From assembly GCA_027483785.1 (NCBI GenBank), contig JAIXTU010000323.1, positions 1 to 10,083 on the forward strand: a stretch of 10,083 nucleotides of DNA, in the 5' to 3' direction. The notes beneath the pieces were generated by a model. The model worked only from the letters and a program-made list of their open reading frames with translations, was not told where the DNA came from and ran no database searches. Position 1 is the first letter of the stretch. Every line of letters starts with the position of its first letter. Below are positions 1 through 7,512 of this stretch, in pieces. Source of the stretch: Flavobacterium sp. (GTDB lineage Bacteria > Bacteroidota > Bacteroidia > Flavobacteriales > Flavobacteriaceae). Made by a program: the position numbers and the translations under genes.

Positions 1-555
1 ACCAGGATAAGGCAATCCCAAAATTTTTGCAGTTTTATCGAAGGCCTCCCCTACTGCATCGTCGGTCGTTTCTCCAATCACAGTCATAGAAAAATGACTG
101 TCAACGCGAACAATCTGCGTATGTCCGCCACTAATTGTTACAGCTAAAAACGGGAAAGTTGGCTTGTCGAAACCCGCCTCGTCGATAAAATGTGCCAAAA
201 TATGACCGTGCATGTGATGAACTGCAAATAAAGGAACACGCAGCGCCGCCGAAAGCGATTTTGCGAAAGAACTTCCAACCAATAATGATCCTAACAAACC
301 TGGACCTTGCGTAAAAGCAACCGCATTTAGCTGATTTTTAGTGATTCCTGCTTTTCGCAAAGCCAGCTCAACCACGGGAACTATATTTTGCTGATGTGCA
401 CGCGAAGCTAGTTCGGGAACAACGCCACCATATTGCTCGTGAATTTTTTGTCCGGCTACAACATTTGATAAAACCTTGTCGTTTTGTAGTACAGCAGCCG
501 AAGTGTCGTCACACGAACTTTCAATAGCTAAGGTAAAAACAGTTGATTCTGCCAT
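1..555 (-). CDS. tsaD: tRNA N6-adenosine threonylcarbamoyltransferase TsaD, 5' part (cut by window edge)
   Basis: The first 185 codons are visible, from an ATG at 555 to the left edge; the family is usually about 340 residues, so the C-terminal half is missing. TsaD (Kae1/YgjD family) transfers the threonylcarbamoyl group to A37 of ANN-decoding tRNAs, making t6A with TsaB and TsaE in the cytoplasm. My translation shows the N-terminal ASKHA phosphate motif ESSCDDT (residues 12-18), the stretch HEQYGGVVPELASR (39-52), the glycine-rich TQGPGLLGSL (82-91), and the metal-binding HHMHGH (113-118; H114 and H118 match the HMxGH pair). ISGGHT and a GEAFDKTAK segment follow, and the reading ends in GLPYPG at the edge. 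All are family hallmarks with no frame break. The gene is divergent from tamB across 121 bp. The start is the only sensible one, since the ESSCDDT motif begins 11 residues later. Confidence 0.97.
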   Translation of the reverse strand, partial: MAESTVFTLAIESSCDDTSAAVLQNDKVLSNVVAGQKIHEQYGGVVPELASRAHQQNIVPVVELALRKAGITKNQLNAVAFTQGPGLLGSLLVGSSFAKSLSAALRVPLFAVHHMHGHILAHFIDEAGFDKPTFPFLAVTISGGHTQIVRVDSHFSMTVIGETTDDAVGEAFDKTAKILGLPYPG

Positions 556-575
556 TTAGGGCATGGATTTTGACT

Positions 576-583
576 TATATTTG
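576..583 (+). promoter_or_regulatory. candidate -7 element for tamB (TATATTTG)
   Basis: This is an exact match to the Bacteroidota -7 consensus TAnnTTTG. The expected -33 TTTG is poor: the best spaced candidate is TTTA at 555-558, 17 bp upstream and overlapping the tsaD start codon. Transcription from here would give tamB a leader of roughly 85 nt that includes the inverted repeat at 587-614. A weaker alternative is TTTG at 614-617 with TAATTTCT at 637-644 (19-bp spacing), which would leave a short leader. Only the -7 match is well supported. Confidence 0.3.
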
Positions 584-586
584 ACT

Positions 587-614
587 ATCCGAAAAAAATC
601 AGTTCTTTTCGGAT
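587..614. promoter_or_regulatory. perfect 9-bp inverted repeat between tsaD and tamB
   Basis: ATCCGAAAA (587-595) and TTTTCGGAT (606-614) are perfect inverted copies separated by 10 bp. The element lies 31-59 bp upstream of the tsaD start and 62-90 bp upstream of the tamB start. It sits between two facing -7-like elements, so it would be in both mRNA leaders, or would act as a dimeric operator if transcription starts elsewhere. No T-run follows on the plus strand, so it does not look like an ordinary terminator. Its function is unknown. Confidence 0.5.
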
Positions 615-625
615 TTGAATGCGTG

Positions 626-633
626 CAAATTTA
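626..633 (-). promoter_or_regulatory. candidate -7 element for tsaD (TAAATTTG on minus strand)
   Basis: The plus-strand bases CAAATTTA read TAAATTTG on the minus strand, an exact TAnnTTTG match. I see no TTTG at the proper -33 distance (about plus-strand 650-656), so the promoter is only partly supported. Initiation here would give a tsaD leader of about 65 nt containing the inverted repeat at 587-614. Confidence 0.3.
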
Positions 634-676
634 CAGTAATTTCTATTGCTTTTTGCCGCGATAAGCAGACAGATTT

Positions 677-3600
677 TTGGAAGAAAAAAAGAAAATAGCT
701 CAATTTAAAAGAGCCAAGCGAATTGTTGCACGGGTTTTAGTAGCTCTGTTTTTACTGTTGCTAACACTCGGAATTGTGCTGTCTTTACCCGTGGTTCAAA
801 CAAAAATTGGTGCTTTGGTAACCGAACGCCTCAACAAAGATTTTAGTACCGATATTTCGGTTGAACAAGTCGCTATAACCGTCTTTGGAAGTGTCAAGTT
901 AAAAACGGTGCTCATTCGAGATCATCACAAAGACACCTTGATTTTCGCCAACCGCATACAAACCGATATCCTCAGCGCACGCGAACTCTACGACGGAAAT
1001 CTGATTTTTGGCGATATTAGAATCAACGCACTAAAATTCTTCATCAAAACCTACAAAGGAGAGAAAAAATCGAATTTAGACGTATTCGTGAATCGATTTG
1101 AAACCGGCAAACCTTCTAAATCTAAATTCCTACTTCAAGCGAAAAATGCGTACATACAGCGCGGCCGCTTCCGAATTATTGATGCGAATAGAAATGTAAC
1201 CGATGTCGATTTCACAAAACTAGAAGCTTCCATAAGTAACTTTAAAATTTATGGCCCTGATGTACAAACAAAAATAAATCAGCTTTCTTTTAAAGACAGT
1301 CGCGGTATCGTAGTAGAAGATTTACGCGGTTACCTCAACTATGGAAAAACGCAAATCAAACTAAGCGATTTCAAGCTGCAAACAAGTCGGTCTGAACTTC
1401 AAGGAAATGCCTCGCTAAGCTTTAATCCGGGAGAATTTGCCGATTTTGAAAATAAAGTTGTTTGGAGTTTACCGAAACTTCGCGGTTCAGTTTCAGGAAA
1501 GGATGTCAAGTGTTTTTATTCGGATATGGCAGCCGACAATCAATTTGAATTACGAACCGATTTTCAAGGAACGCTTAACAATTTCTCGCTAAAAAACACC
1601 TATTTACGAGATTCTCGAAAAACGCTTCTGAGTGGGAATTTAGCGCTGCTTAATAGTTTTGGCGATGAAAATCAGAAGTTTTTTATGACAGCTGATCTCA
1701 AAAACTTCACTTCGGATTACGCCAGCTTGTGTGCTTTGATTCCGAATGTGATTGGGAAAAGCCTTCCCAAAGAAGTAGCGCGATTAGGATTAATTCAACT
1801 GAAAGGAAAAATTGCGTTGAGTCGAAAAAATTTGGATGCGAATTTTGGAATGAATGCCACTGCGGGAAAACTCGCTGGCAAGCTCAAAATCAATGGCATA
1901 GACGATTTCCAGAACGCAGCTTACAAAGGAACGTTACTGTTCGAACAATTTAAACTCGGGAAGTTTATCGGACAATCCGACATTGGACTGTTGTCGATGA
2001 CCGCGGAGGTCGAAGGTTCGGGATTTAACTCGAAAAACGTTAATACCAGCATCAAAGGAAAAATAAACAATTTCGGATACAATCGGTACAATTACCGCAA
2101 TATCGTTATCGATGGTCAACTAAACAGCCCGTTATACCGCGGTAGCATTATCGCTAATGATCCGAATTTGTATATGGATTTTGACGGTGCAATCGATTTA
2201 AGCAAACGCACACCTAAATACGATTTCCATGCACTAATCGACTTCGCTAATTTGCGAAAACTGCGATTTACAACCGACTCGATTGCTGTTTTTAAAGGCG
2301 ATATAAAAGGCAGTTTCACCGGAACAACCTTAGATAATGCTGTCGGAGAAATCGTTGTAAATCAAACCTCGTATCAAAACCAAAACGACACGTACTTATT
2401 CGATGCATTTACGCTCAGCTCGTCGGTTGATGCACAGGGTGTGAAAACCATCGAAATGAATTCTCCGGAGATCATCGCTGGAAAAGTGAGCGGGAAATTC
2501 CGTTTTCAAGACGTGGTTCCCATGGTTCAAAACGCTGTGGGAAGTTTGTACACCAATTACAAACCGTTTAAGGTGAAGTCCGGACAGTATTTAAAATTCA
2601 ATCTGAGCATCTACAATAAAATCGTCGAAATTTTCTATCCAGAGATAAAACTCGCAACAAATACCTTTCTCCGAGGAAGCATCAACAGCGATAACAACGA
2701 TTTCAAATTCAATTTCACTTCGCCAAATGTGGTTATTAACAACAATGAACTCGAGCAAATTCGCGTCATTGTCGACAATAAAAACCCGCTTTACAATGCA
2801 TTTATTGAACTCGATTCGATAAAAACCAAGTATTACAAGATATCCGATTTTAACTTAATTAACGTCACATCAAAAGATACGATGCGTGTTCGAACCGAAT
2901 TTAAAGGGGGCAAACAAGCGCAGGATTATTACAACTTAAACTTCTTCCATACCATCGATAAAGACAACAATAACGTGGTGGGAATTAAAAAATCGGAGTT
3001 GCATTTTAAAGACTATTTGTGGTTTTTAAACGAAAGCGACAACGAAGAAAACAAAGTTATTTTCGACAAGAAATTGAGTTCGTTCGACATCCGAAAACTG
3101 TCGATGACGCATGAAAATCAGCGTATGGATTTAGTCGGAATTGTAAAAGATTCGACGTACAAGGATTTGAATTTGTCGTTTGAAGAAGTGAACTTGGGTA
3201 AGATTATTCCAACTGTAGACAGCTTGAACATTAACGGACGTTTGAATGGCGCCGTGAATATCAAACAAAACAAACAAATTTTTGAACCAACGGCTTCTAT
3301 CAGCATCGCCGATTTAGAAGTCAACAAAGAAAAGCTGGGTGAGTTAAATGTGGATATTGAAGGTGATAATACTTTCAAGAAGTTTAACATTGATGCGTCT
3401 TTAGAAAATGAAAATGTAGAAGCTTTTAATGCCGAAGGTTACCTCGCTTTTGAAAACAACCAAACTTTGATGGATGTTGATTTGCGATTGAATGCATTCA
3501 ACCTCGCAGCTTTTAGTCCGTTGGGAGGCGACGTTATCTCCAACATTCGCGGCAAGCTATCGGGCACTGCAAACGTGCGTGGCGTGGTTAATAAACCCGA

Positions 3601-5200
3601 GGTGAACGGCCGTTTATTTTTGGAAAATGCCGGCTTCAAAATTCCGTACCTCAACACCGATTACAACTTCCGAGAAAACAGCTTTATCGATCTCGCCGAT
3701 GGGCGTTTTCTCTTCCAAAACAACACCTTAATAGATACGAAGTATAAAACGGAAGGTCGATTAAACGGAGAAATCCGCCACAAGTATTTCACAGATTGGC
3801 GAATGGATTTACGAATTAACGCCAATAAATTGCTCGTGCTAGACACCAAAGACAGCGACGATGCAGCATACTATGGAACTGCATTCATTAATGGCTCCGC
3901 TAGTATTGTTGGATCGACCGATGCCTTGCAAATAGACGTTAATGCCAAATCGGAACCCGGAACGCAAATTAAAATTCCGATCAACAATGCCGAAGGAACA
4001 GGAAGCAACAACTTTATGCACTACCTGACCGAAAAAGAAAAGTACAATTTACAAAAAGGAATCACGGGCCAAGTGAGTCGATACAAAGGTTTAGAACTAA
4101 ACTTCGACTTAAATATTACGCCCGACGCGGAAATTGAAGTGATTCTAGATCGAGATACCGGTCACGGCATGCGTGCCAAAGGAAACGGAATTTTACTGCT
4201 AGAAATCAACACTATTGGTAAATTCCGAATGACGGGCGACTACCAAGTAACTGAAGGTTCGTACAACTTCAAATACCGCGGTATTATCGACAAGCGATTT
4301 GAACTAAAGAAATTTAGTTCGATTTCTTGGGAAGGCGATCCGATGCGTGCCCGTTTAAATTTGGAAGCAGTTTACACGGCACAAGCCAATCCAGCGGTTT
4401 TGTTGGATAATCCGTCTGTAAATAGACGTGTTCCCGTAAATGTTGGAATCATTATCACCGGAAATTTAAGTAATCCGGAACCCGACTTTTCGATTACCTT
4501 CCCGACCGTATCTTCGGTTTTGCGTTCAGAAATCGAAACCCGATTAAACGATCGCGACACGCGTCAAACACAAGCGCTAACCTTACTTTCTACCGGCGGA
4601 TTCTTATCTCCCGACGGCGTAACACAAAGTGCGCTTACCCAAAATTTATTTGAAACCGCAACCGGAATTTTCGACAATTTATTCCAAAATTCAGATGATA
4701 AAGTAAAAGTCGGATTAGACATTGTATCTGCCGAACGAACACCCGGCCAACAAACCGATGGCAGTATCGGATTTAATATCTCAACGCAAATCAACGATCG
4801 GATTACCGTGAACGGAAAAGTTGGTGTGCCTATTGGCGGCATCAACGAATCAGCTCTGGTCGGAAATGTAGAAGTACAATACCGCGTGAACGAAGACGGA
4901 ACCATGAATTTGCGCTTCTTTAACCGCGAAAACGATATTAATTATCTGGGAGAAGGAATTGGATACACCCAAGGAATTGGTGTGACTTACGAAGTGAATT
5001 TCGACACCTTCAAAGAATTCATCAACAAAATATTCAAAAAGAAGCTTTTAGATCGGGAACGAAGTACAGATTACCTACACGATTCCGATATTGAAACGCC
5101 CGATTATCTCAATTTTAACAACGAAAACGACGATAATTCCAATTCGAACTCCAAAAAAGAACGTCCGAAAGGCGAAGCAATCCCATCTAAAGAAGATTAA
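677..5200 (+). CDS. tamB: TamB-type translocation and assembly module protein (DUF490 family)
   Basis: This is a 1507-residue envelope protein. TamB proteins are anchored in the inner membrane, span the periplasm as a long beta-taco, and work with an outer-membrane BamA-like partner (TamA, or TamL in Bacteroidota) in outer-membrane protein assembly or lipid transport. The sequence shows a basic N-terminus, a single membrane anchor at about residues 17-40 (LVALFLLLLTLGIVLSLPVV), and then more than 1000 residues of repetitive beta-rich sequence typical of AsmA/TamB proteins. The conserved C-terminal TamB domain runs from about 1100 to 1440, with segments such as ITPDAEIEVILDRDTG, GDYQVTEGSYNFKYRG and GIGYTQGIGVTYEV. 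A hydrophilic Asn/Asp/Ser/Lys-rich tail of about 50 residues ends the protein. It is longer than E. coli TamB (about 1260), as is usual in this phylum. The start is TTG: an in-frame stop lies at 662-664, and no ATG or GTG lies between it and the membrane segment. No partner gene is in the window. Confidence 0.93.
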   Translation: MEEKKKIAQFKRAKRIVARVLVALFLLLLTLGIVLSLPVVQTKIGALVTERLNKDFSTDISVEQVAITVFGSVKLKTVLIRDHHKDTLIFANRIQTDILSARELYDGNLIFGDIRINALKFFIKTYKGEKKSNLDVFVNRFETGKPSKSKFLLQAKNAYIQRGRFRIIDANRNVTDVDFTKLEASISNFKIYGPDVQTKINQLSFKDSRGIVVEDLRGYLNYGKTQIKLSDFKLQTSRSELQGNASLSFNPGEFADFENKVVWSLPKLRGSVSGKDVKCFYSDMAADNQFELRTDFQGTLNNFSLKNTYLRDSRKTLLSGNLALLNSFGDENQKFFMTADLKNFTSDYASLCALIPNVIGKSLPKEVARLGLIQLKGKIALSRKNLDANFGMNATAGKLAGKLKINGIDDFQNAAYKGTLLFEQFKLGKFIGQSDIGLLSMTAEVEGSGFNSKNVNTSIKGKINNFGYNRYNYRNIVIDGQLNSPLYRGSIIANDPNLYMDFDGAIDLSKRTPKYDFHALIDFANLRKLRFTTDSIAVFKGDIKGSFTGTTLDNAVGEIVVNQTSYQNQNDTYLFDAFTLSSSVDAQGVKTIEMNSPEIIAGKVSGKFRFQDVVPMVQNAVGSLYTNYKPFKVKSGQYLKFNLSIYNKIVEIFYPEIKLATNTFLRGSINSDNNDFKFNFTSPNVVINNNELEQIRVIVDNKNPLYNAFIELDSIKTKYYKISDFNLINVTSKDTMRVRTEFKGGKQAQDYYNLNFFHTIDKDNNNVVGIKKSELHFKDYLWFLNESDNEENKVIFDKKLSSFDIRKLSMTHENQRMDLVGIVKDSTYKDLNLSFEEVNLGKIIPTVDSLNINGRLNGAVNIKQNKQIFEPTASISIADLEVNKEKLGELNVDIEGDNTFKKFNIDASLENENVEAFNAEGYLAFENNQTLMDVDLRLNAFNLAAFSPLGGDVISNIRGKLSGTANVRGVVNKPEVNGRLFLENAGFKIPYLNTDYNFRENSFIDLADGRFLFQNNTLIDTKYKTEGRLNGEIRHKYFTDWRMDLRINANKLLVLDTKDSDDAAYYGTAFINGSASIVGSTDALQIDVNAKSEPGTQIKIPINNAEGTGSNNFMHYLTEKEKYNLQKGITGQVSRYKGLELNFDLNITPDAEIEVILDRDTGHGMRAKGNGILLLEINTIGKFRMTGDYQVTEGSYNFKYRGIIDKRFELKKFSSISWEGDPMRARLNLEAVYTAQANPAVLLDNPSVNRRVPVNVGIIITGNLSNPEPDFSITFPTVSSVLRSEIETRLNDRDTRQTQALTLLSTGGFLSPDGVTQSALTQNLFETATGIFDNLFQNSDDKVKVGLDIVSAERTPGQQTDGSIGFNISTQINDRITVNGKVGVPIGGINESALVGNVEVQYRVNEDGTMNLRFFNRENDINYLGEGIGYTQGIGVTYEVNFDTFKEFINKIFKKKLLDRERSTDYLHDSDIETPDYLNFNNENDDNSNSNSKKERPKGEAIPSKED

Positions 5201-5277
5201 AAGCTCTAATCTCAAAAAACTTATTAACGAAAACGTTTGAATTGCAAAAGCTTTGCTAAATTACTGAATTTGCTGCG

Positions 5278-5306
5278 TTTGTAGCGGTCGAACTTTGCTA
5301 ATTTAG
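5278..5306 (+). promoter_or_regulatory. candidate promoter for the pfkA-gap operon
   Basis: TTTG (5278-5281) is followed after 17 bp by TAATTTAG (5299-5306), one mismatch from the Bacteroidota -7 consensus TAnnTTTG. Transcription would begin around 5313, giving a very short leader before the pfkA ATG at 5326. The 125-bp gap after tamB has no convincing terminator, so read-through from tamB is also possible. The element overlaps the second copy of a near-identical 12-mer (5252-5263 and 5294-5305), described in the findings. It is a prediction from pattern only. Confidence 0.3.
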
Positions 5307-5325
5307 CATTTTTAAAGACCTAAAA

Positions 5326-6312
5326 ATGTCAAATCAAATACGTAAGATTGGAGTTTTAACCTCTGGTGGTGATAGTCCGGGCATGAATGCCGCCATCCGT
5401 TCCGTTGTTAGAACCTGTGCTTACCACAATATCGAATGTATCGGAATTTACCGCGGATACCAAGGAATGATTGAAGGCGACTTCAAAGAAATGGGACCAC
5501 GTTCAGTCAACAACATCGTTAATAAAGGAGGGACCATCCTAAAATCGGCTCGTTCAAAAGAGTTTATGACCCCAGAAGGTCGCAAAAAAGCACACGAAAA
5601 TCTCGTAAAAGCAGGTGTCGATGCACTTGTTGTTATCGGTGGCGACGGCAGTTTCACCGGTGCCGAAGTTTTTAATGCCGAATTTGGCTTCCCAGTAATG
5701 GGAATTCCGGGAACAATCGATAACGATATTTTCGGCACAAGCCACACACTTGGTTACGATACCGCACTAAATACCGTCGTTGAAGTCATCGACAAAATTC
5801 GCGACACCGCATCTTCGCACAACCGACTCTTCTTTGTGGAAGTTATGGGTCGCGACGCCGGACACATTGCACTTAACGCCGGAATTGGTGCCGGTGCCGA
5901 AGAAATTCTGATTCCAGAAGAAGATCTCGGACTCGATCGTTTGCTCGAGTCGCTAAAGAAAAGTAAAGCCTCTGGTAAATCGTCGAGTATTGTCGTGATT
6001 GCCGAAGGCGATAAAATCGGAAAAAATGTTTTCGAACTTAAAGATTATGTAGAAGAGAATTTACCCGAATACGATGTGCGCGTTTCGGTACTCGGACACA
6101 TGCAACGCGGCGGCGCACCTTCGTGCTACGACCGTGTTTTGGCAAGTCGCTTAGGTGTGAAAGCTGTAGAATCGCTACTCGAAGGAAAATCGAACTTTAT
6201 GGTCGGAATCCTAAACGACACCGTAGCACTCACGCCACTAGAACAAGCCATTAAAGGACATACGGAAATCGACCGCGAACTCCTCCGCGTAAGCGATATC
6301 ATGTCAACTTAA
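5326..6312 (+). CDS. pfkA: ATP-dependent 6-phosphofructokinase
   Basis: This enzyme phosphorylates fructose 6-phosphate to fructose 1,6-bisphosphate, the committed step of glycolysis, in the cytoplasm. The 328-residue length fits bacterial group A PfkA. Visible motifs are the ATP-site TSGGDSPGMN (12-21), IGGDGS (104-109), the catalytic PGTIDND (128-134, proton-acceptor Asp132), the substrate-binding MGRDAG (173-178), AEG (225-227) and HMQRGG (257-262). Phosphoryl-donor use can be read from two positions. Gly108 in GGDG and Gly129 in PGTIDND are the ATP-type residues, where PPi-dependent enzymes carry Asp and Lys. The ATG at 5326 places the first motif where expected. gap follows after 31 bp with no terminator, so the two are almost certainly co-transcribed. 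Allosteric behaviour cannot be read from the sequence. Confidence 0.97.
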   Translation: MSNQIRKIGVLTSGGDSPGMNAAIRSVVRTCAYHNIECIGIYRGYQGMIEGDFKEMGPRSVNNIVNKGGTILKSARSKEFMTPEGRKKAHENLVKAGVDALVVIGGDGSFTGAEVFNAEFGFPVMGIPGTIDNDIFGTSHTLGYDTALNTVVEVIDKIRDTASSHNRLFFVEVMGRDAGHIALNAGIGAGAEEILIPEEDLGLDRLLESLKKSKASGKSSSIVVIAEGDKIGKNVFELKDYVEENLPEYDVRVSVLGHMQRGGAPSCYDRVLASRLGVKAVESLLEGKSNFMVGILNDTVALTPLEQAIKGHTEIDRELLRVSDIMST

Positions 6313-6343
6313 AAAAAACCATCATTTAAATTAATAACAGACT

Positions 6344-7345
6344 ATGTCAAAAGTGAAATTGGGAATTAACGGATTTGGCCGTATCGGTCGAATTGTTTTT
6401 AGAGAAGCTTATAAAAGAGATAACGTAGAAGTAGTAGCCATCAACGATTTATTAGATGTAGATCACTTGGCGTACTTATTGAAATACGATTCAGTTCACG
6501 GACGTTTCGAAGGAAATGTAGAAGTGAAAGACGGTAAATTGTATGTAGATGGTCGTAACATTCGCGTAACCGCAGAGAAAGATCCTTCAACTTTGAAGTG
6601 GGACGAAGTGGGCGCTGAAATCGTTGCCGAATCAACCGGTATTTTCACCACGTTAGAAACCGCTCAAGCACACATTCGCGGCGGTGCTAAAAAAGTAGTA
6701 ATTTCGGCTCCGTCTGCCGATGCACCGATGTTCGTAATGGGCGTAAACCACACCAAAGCCACAGCTGCCGATACCATTGTTTCGAACGCTTCGTGTACCA
6801 CAAACTGCTTGGCTCCTTTGGCAAAAGTTTTGAACGATCATTTCGGAATCGTAGAAGGTTTAATGACAACCGTTCACGCTACAACAGCTACACAACTTAC
6901 CGTTGACGGACCTTCAAGAAAAGATTTCCGCGGCGGACGTGCAGCTTTGCTTAACATCATTCCGGCTTCAACCGGTGCCGCAAAAGCCGTTGGAAAAGTA
7001 ATTCCAGAATTGAACGGAAAATTAACCGGTATGTCGATGCGTGTTCCAAACGCCGACGTTTCTGTAGTCGATTTAACCGTGAAGTTAGCTAAAGAAACCA
7101 GCTACGACGACATCATGGCGGTTTTGAAAACAGAATCGGAAACCAACTACAAAGGAATTTTAGGTTATACCGAAGACGACGTGGTTTCGCAAGATTTTAT
7201 CGGAGATTCAAGAACATCAATCGTCGATGCAAAAGCAGGAATTGGCCTAAATAGCACCTTCTTTAAAATTGTATCTTGGTACGACAACGAGTACGGTTAT
7301 TCAAGCAAATTAATCGACTTGGCAGTACACATTTCAAAATTATAA
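6344..7345 (+). CDS. gap: glyceraldehyde-3-phosphate dehydrogenase, type I
   Basis: This enzyme oxidises and phosphorylates glyceraldehyde 3-phosphate to 1,3-bisphosphoglycerate in glycolysis, and runs in reverse for gluconeogenesis. The protein has 333 residues, standard for the cytoplasmic homotetrameric enzyme. It opens with the Rossmann motif INGFGRIGR (8-16) and has Asp35 at the end of the second strand, where the NAD ribose is held. The catalytic signature ASCTTNC spans 149-155 with nucleophile Cys151, and the base is His178 in TTVHATTATQ. SRKDFRGGRAA and the C-terminal SWYDNEYGYSSKL are also typical. It is the second gene of the pfkA-gap unit, and a strong terminator follows 12 bp after its stop. 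NAD rather than NADP use is likely from family resemblance but not proven here. Confidence 0.98.
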   Translation: MSKVKLGINGFGRIGRIVFREAYKRDNVEVVAINDLLDVDHLAYLLKYDSVHGRFEGNVEVKDGKLYVDGRNIRVTAEKDPSTLKWDEVGAEIVAESTGIFTTLETAQAHIRGGAKKVVISAPSADAPMFVMGVNHTKATAADTIVSNASCTTNCLAPLAKVLNDHFGIVEGLMTTVHATTATQLTVDGPSRKDFRGGRAALLNIIPASTGAAKAVGKVIPELNGKLTGMSMRVPNADVSVVDLTVKLAKETSYDDIMAVLKTESETNYKGILGYTEDDVVSQDFIGDSRTSIVDAKAGIGLNSTFFKIVSWYDNEYGYSSKLIDLAVHISKL

Positions 7346-7357
7346 ATCACTAATTTG

Positions 7358-7390
7358 AAAACCGGCGCTTGTTTCTGCGTCGGTTTTTTT
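7358..7390 (+). terminator. intrinsic terminator of the pfkA-gap operon
   Basis: AAAACCGGCGC (7358-7368) pairs with GCGTCGGTTTT (7377-7387) to give an 11-bp stem with one G-T wobble and an 8-nt loop. The T-run continues to 7390. It starts 12 bp after the gap stop codon and has the classic Rho-independent form. Confidence 0.9.
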
Positions 7391-7397
7391 ATTTTTA

Positions 7398-7486
7398 GAA
7401 GCTATTTCCTGCTTTTCGCTGCAATTTGTGCTGTGGCTTAAACGCCACCACAGCAAAAGATTTCCGCTTCAATCAGGGCTAGGGCA
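7398..7486. repeat. intergenic hairpin/direct-repeat element, possibly a dispersed flavobacterial repeat
   Basis: A central inverted repeat, GCTGTGG (7430-7436) and CCACAGC (7448-7454), has an alternative inner pairing of GTGGC (7433-7437) with GCCAC (7444-7448). It is flanked by two near-identical 13-mers, TTTTCGCTGCAAT (7413-7425) and TTTCCGCTTCAAT (7461-7473), which differ at two positions. The right side ends in CAGGGCTAGGG. From memory, similar blocks (TTTCCGCT..CAATCAGGGCTAGG beside a variable hairpin) recur between genes in Flavobacterium genomes. Only one copy is in this window, so the dispersed status is recall, not observation. It lies between the gap terminator and the kinase start and could affect the kinase leader. 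Its boundaries are approximate. Confidence 0.5.
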
Positions 7487-7512
7487 CCAAAACCAAAAGC
7501 TAACAAACTATT

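Noticed and set aside
4564..4905. 113-codon open frame on the minus strand inside tamB
   Set aside because: It is antisense to a strongly conserved part of tamB, has no recognisable motif, and is best explained as a shadow of the sense codons. The same holds for the other opposite-strand frames within tamB, pfkA, gap and the kinase.
5231..5238. AAACGTTT palindrome upstream of pfkA as a LacI-type operator
   Set aside because: The flanks do not extend the symmetry convincingly, and an 8-bp palindrome in a 125-bp AT-rich gap is likely by chance.
5448..5747. 99-codon minus-strand open frame within pfkA
   Set aside because: It lies wholly opposite the PfkA active-site coding region, with no independent start signal or family resemblance.
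5326..6312. PPi-dependent phosphofructokinase
   Set aside because: Gly108 in GGDG and Gly129 in PGTIDND are the ATP-type residues; the PPi type has Asp and Lys there.
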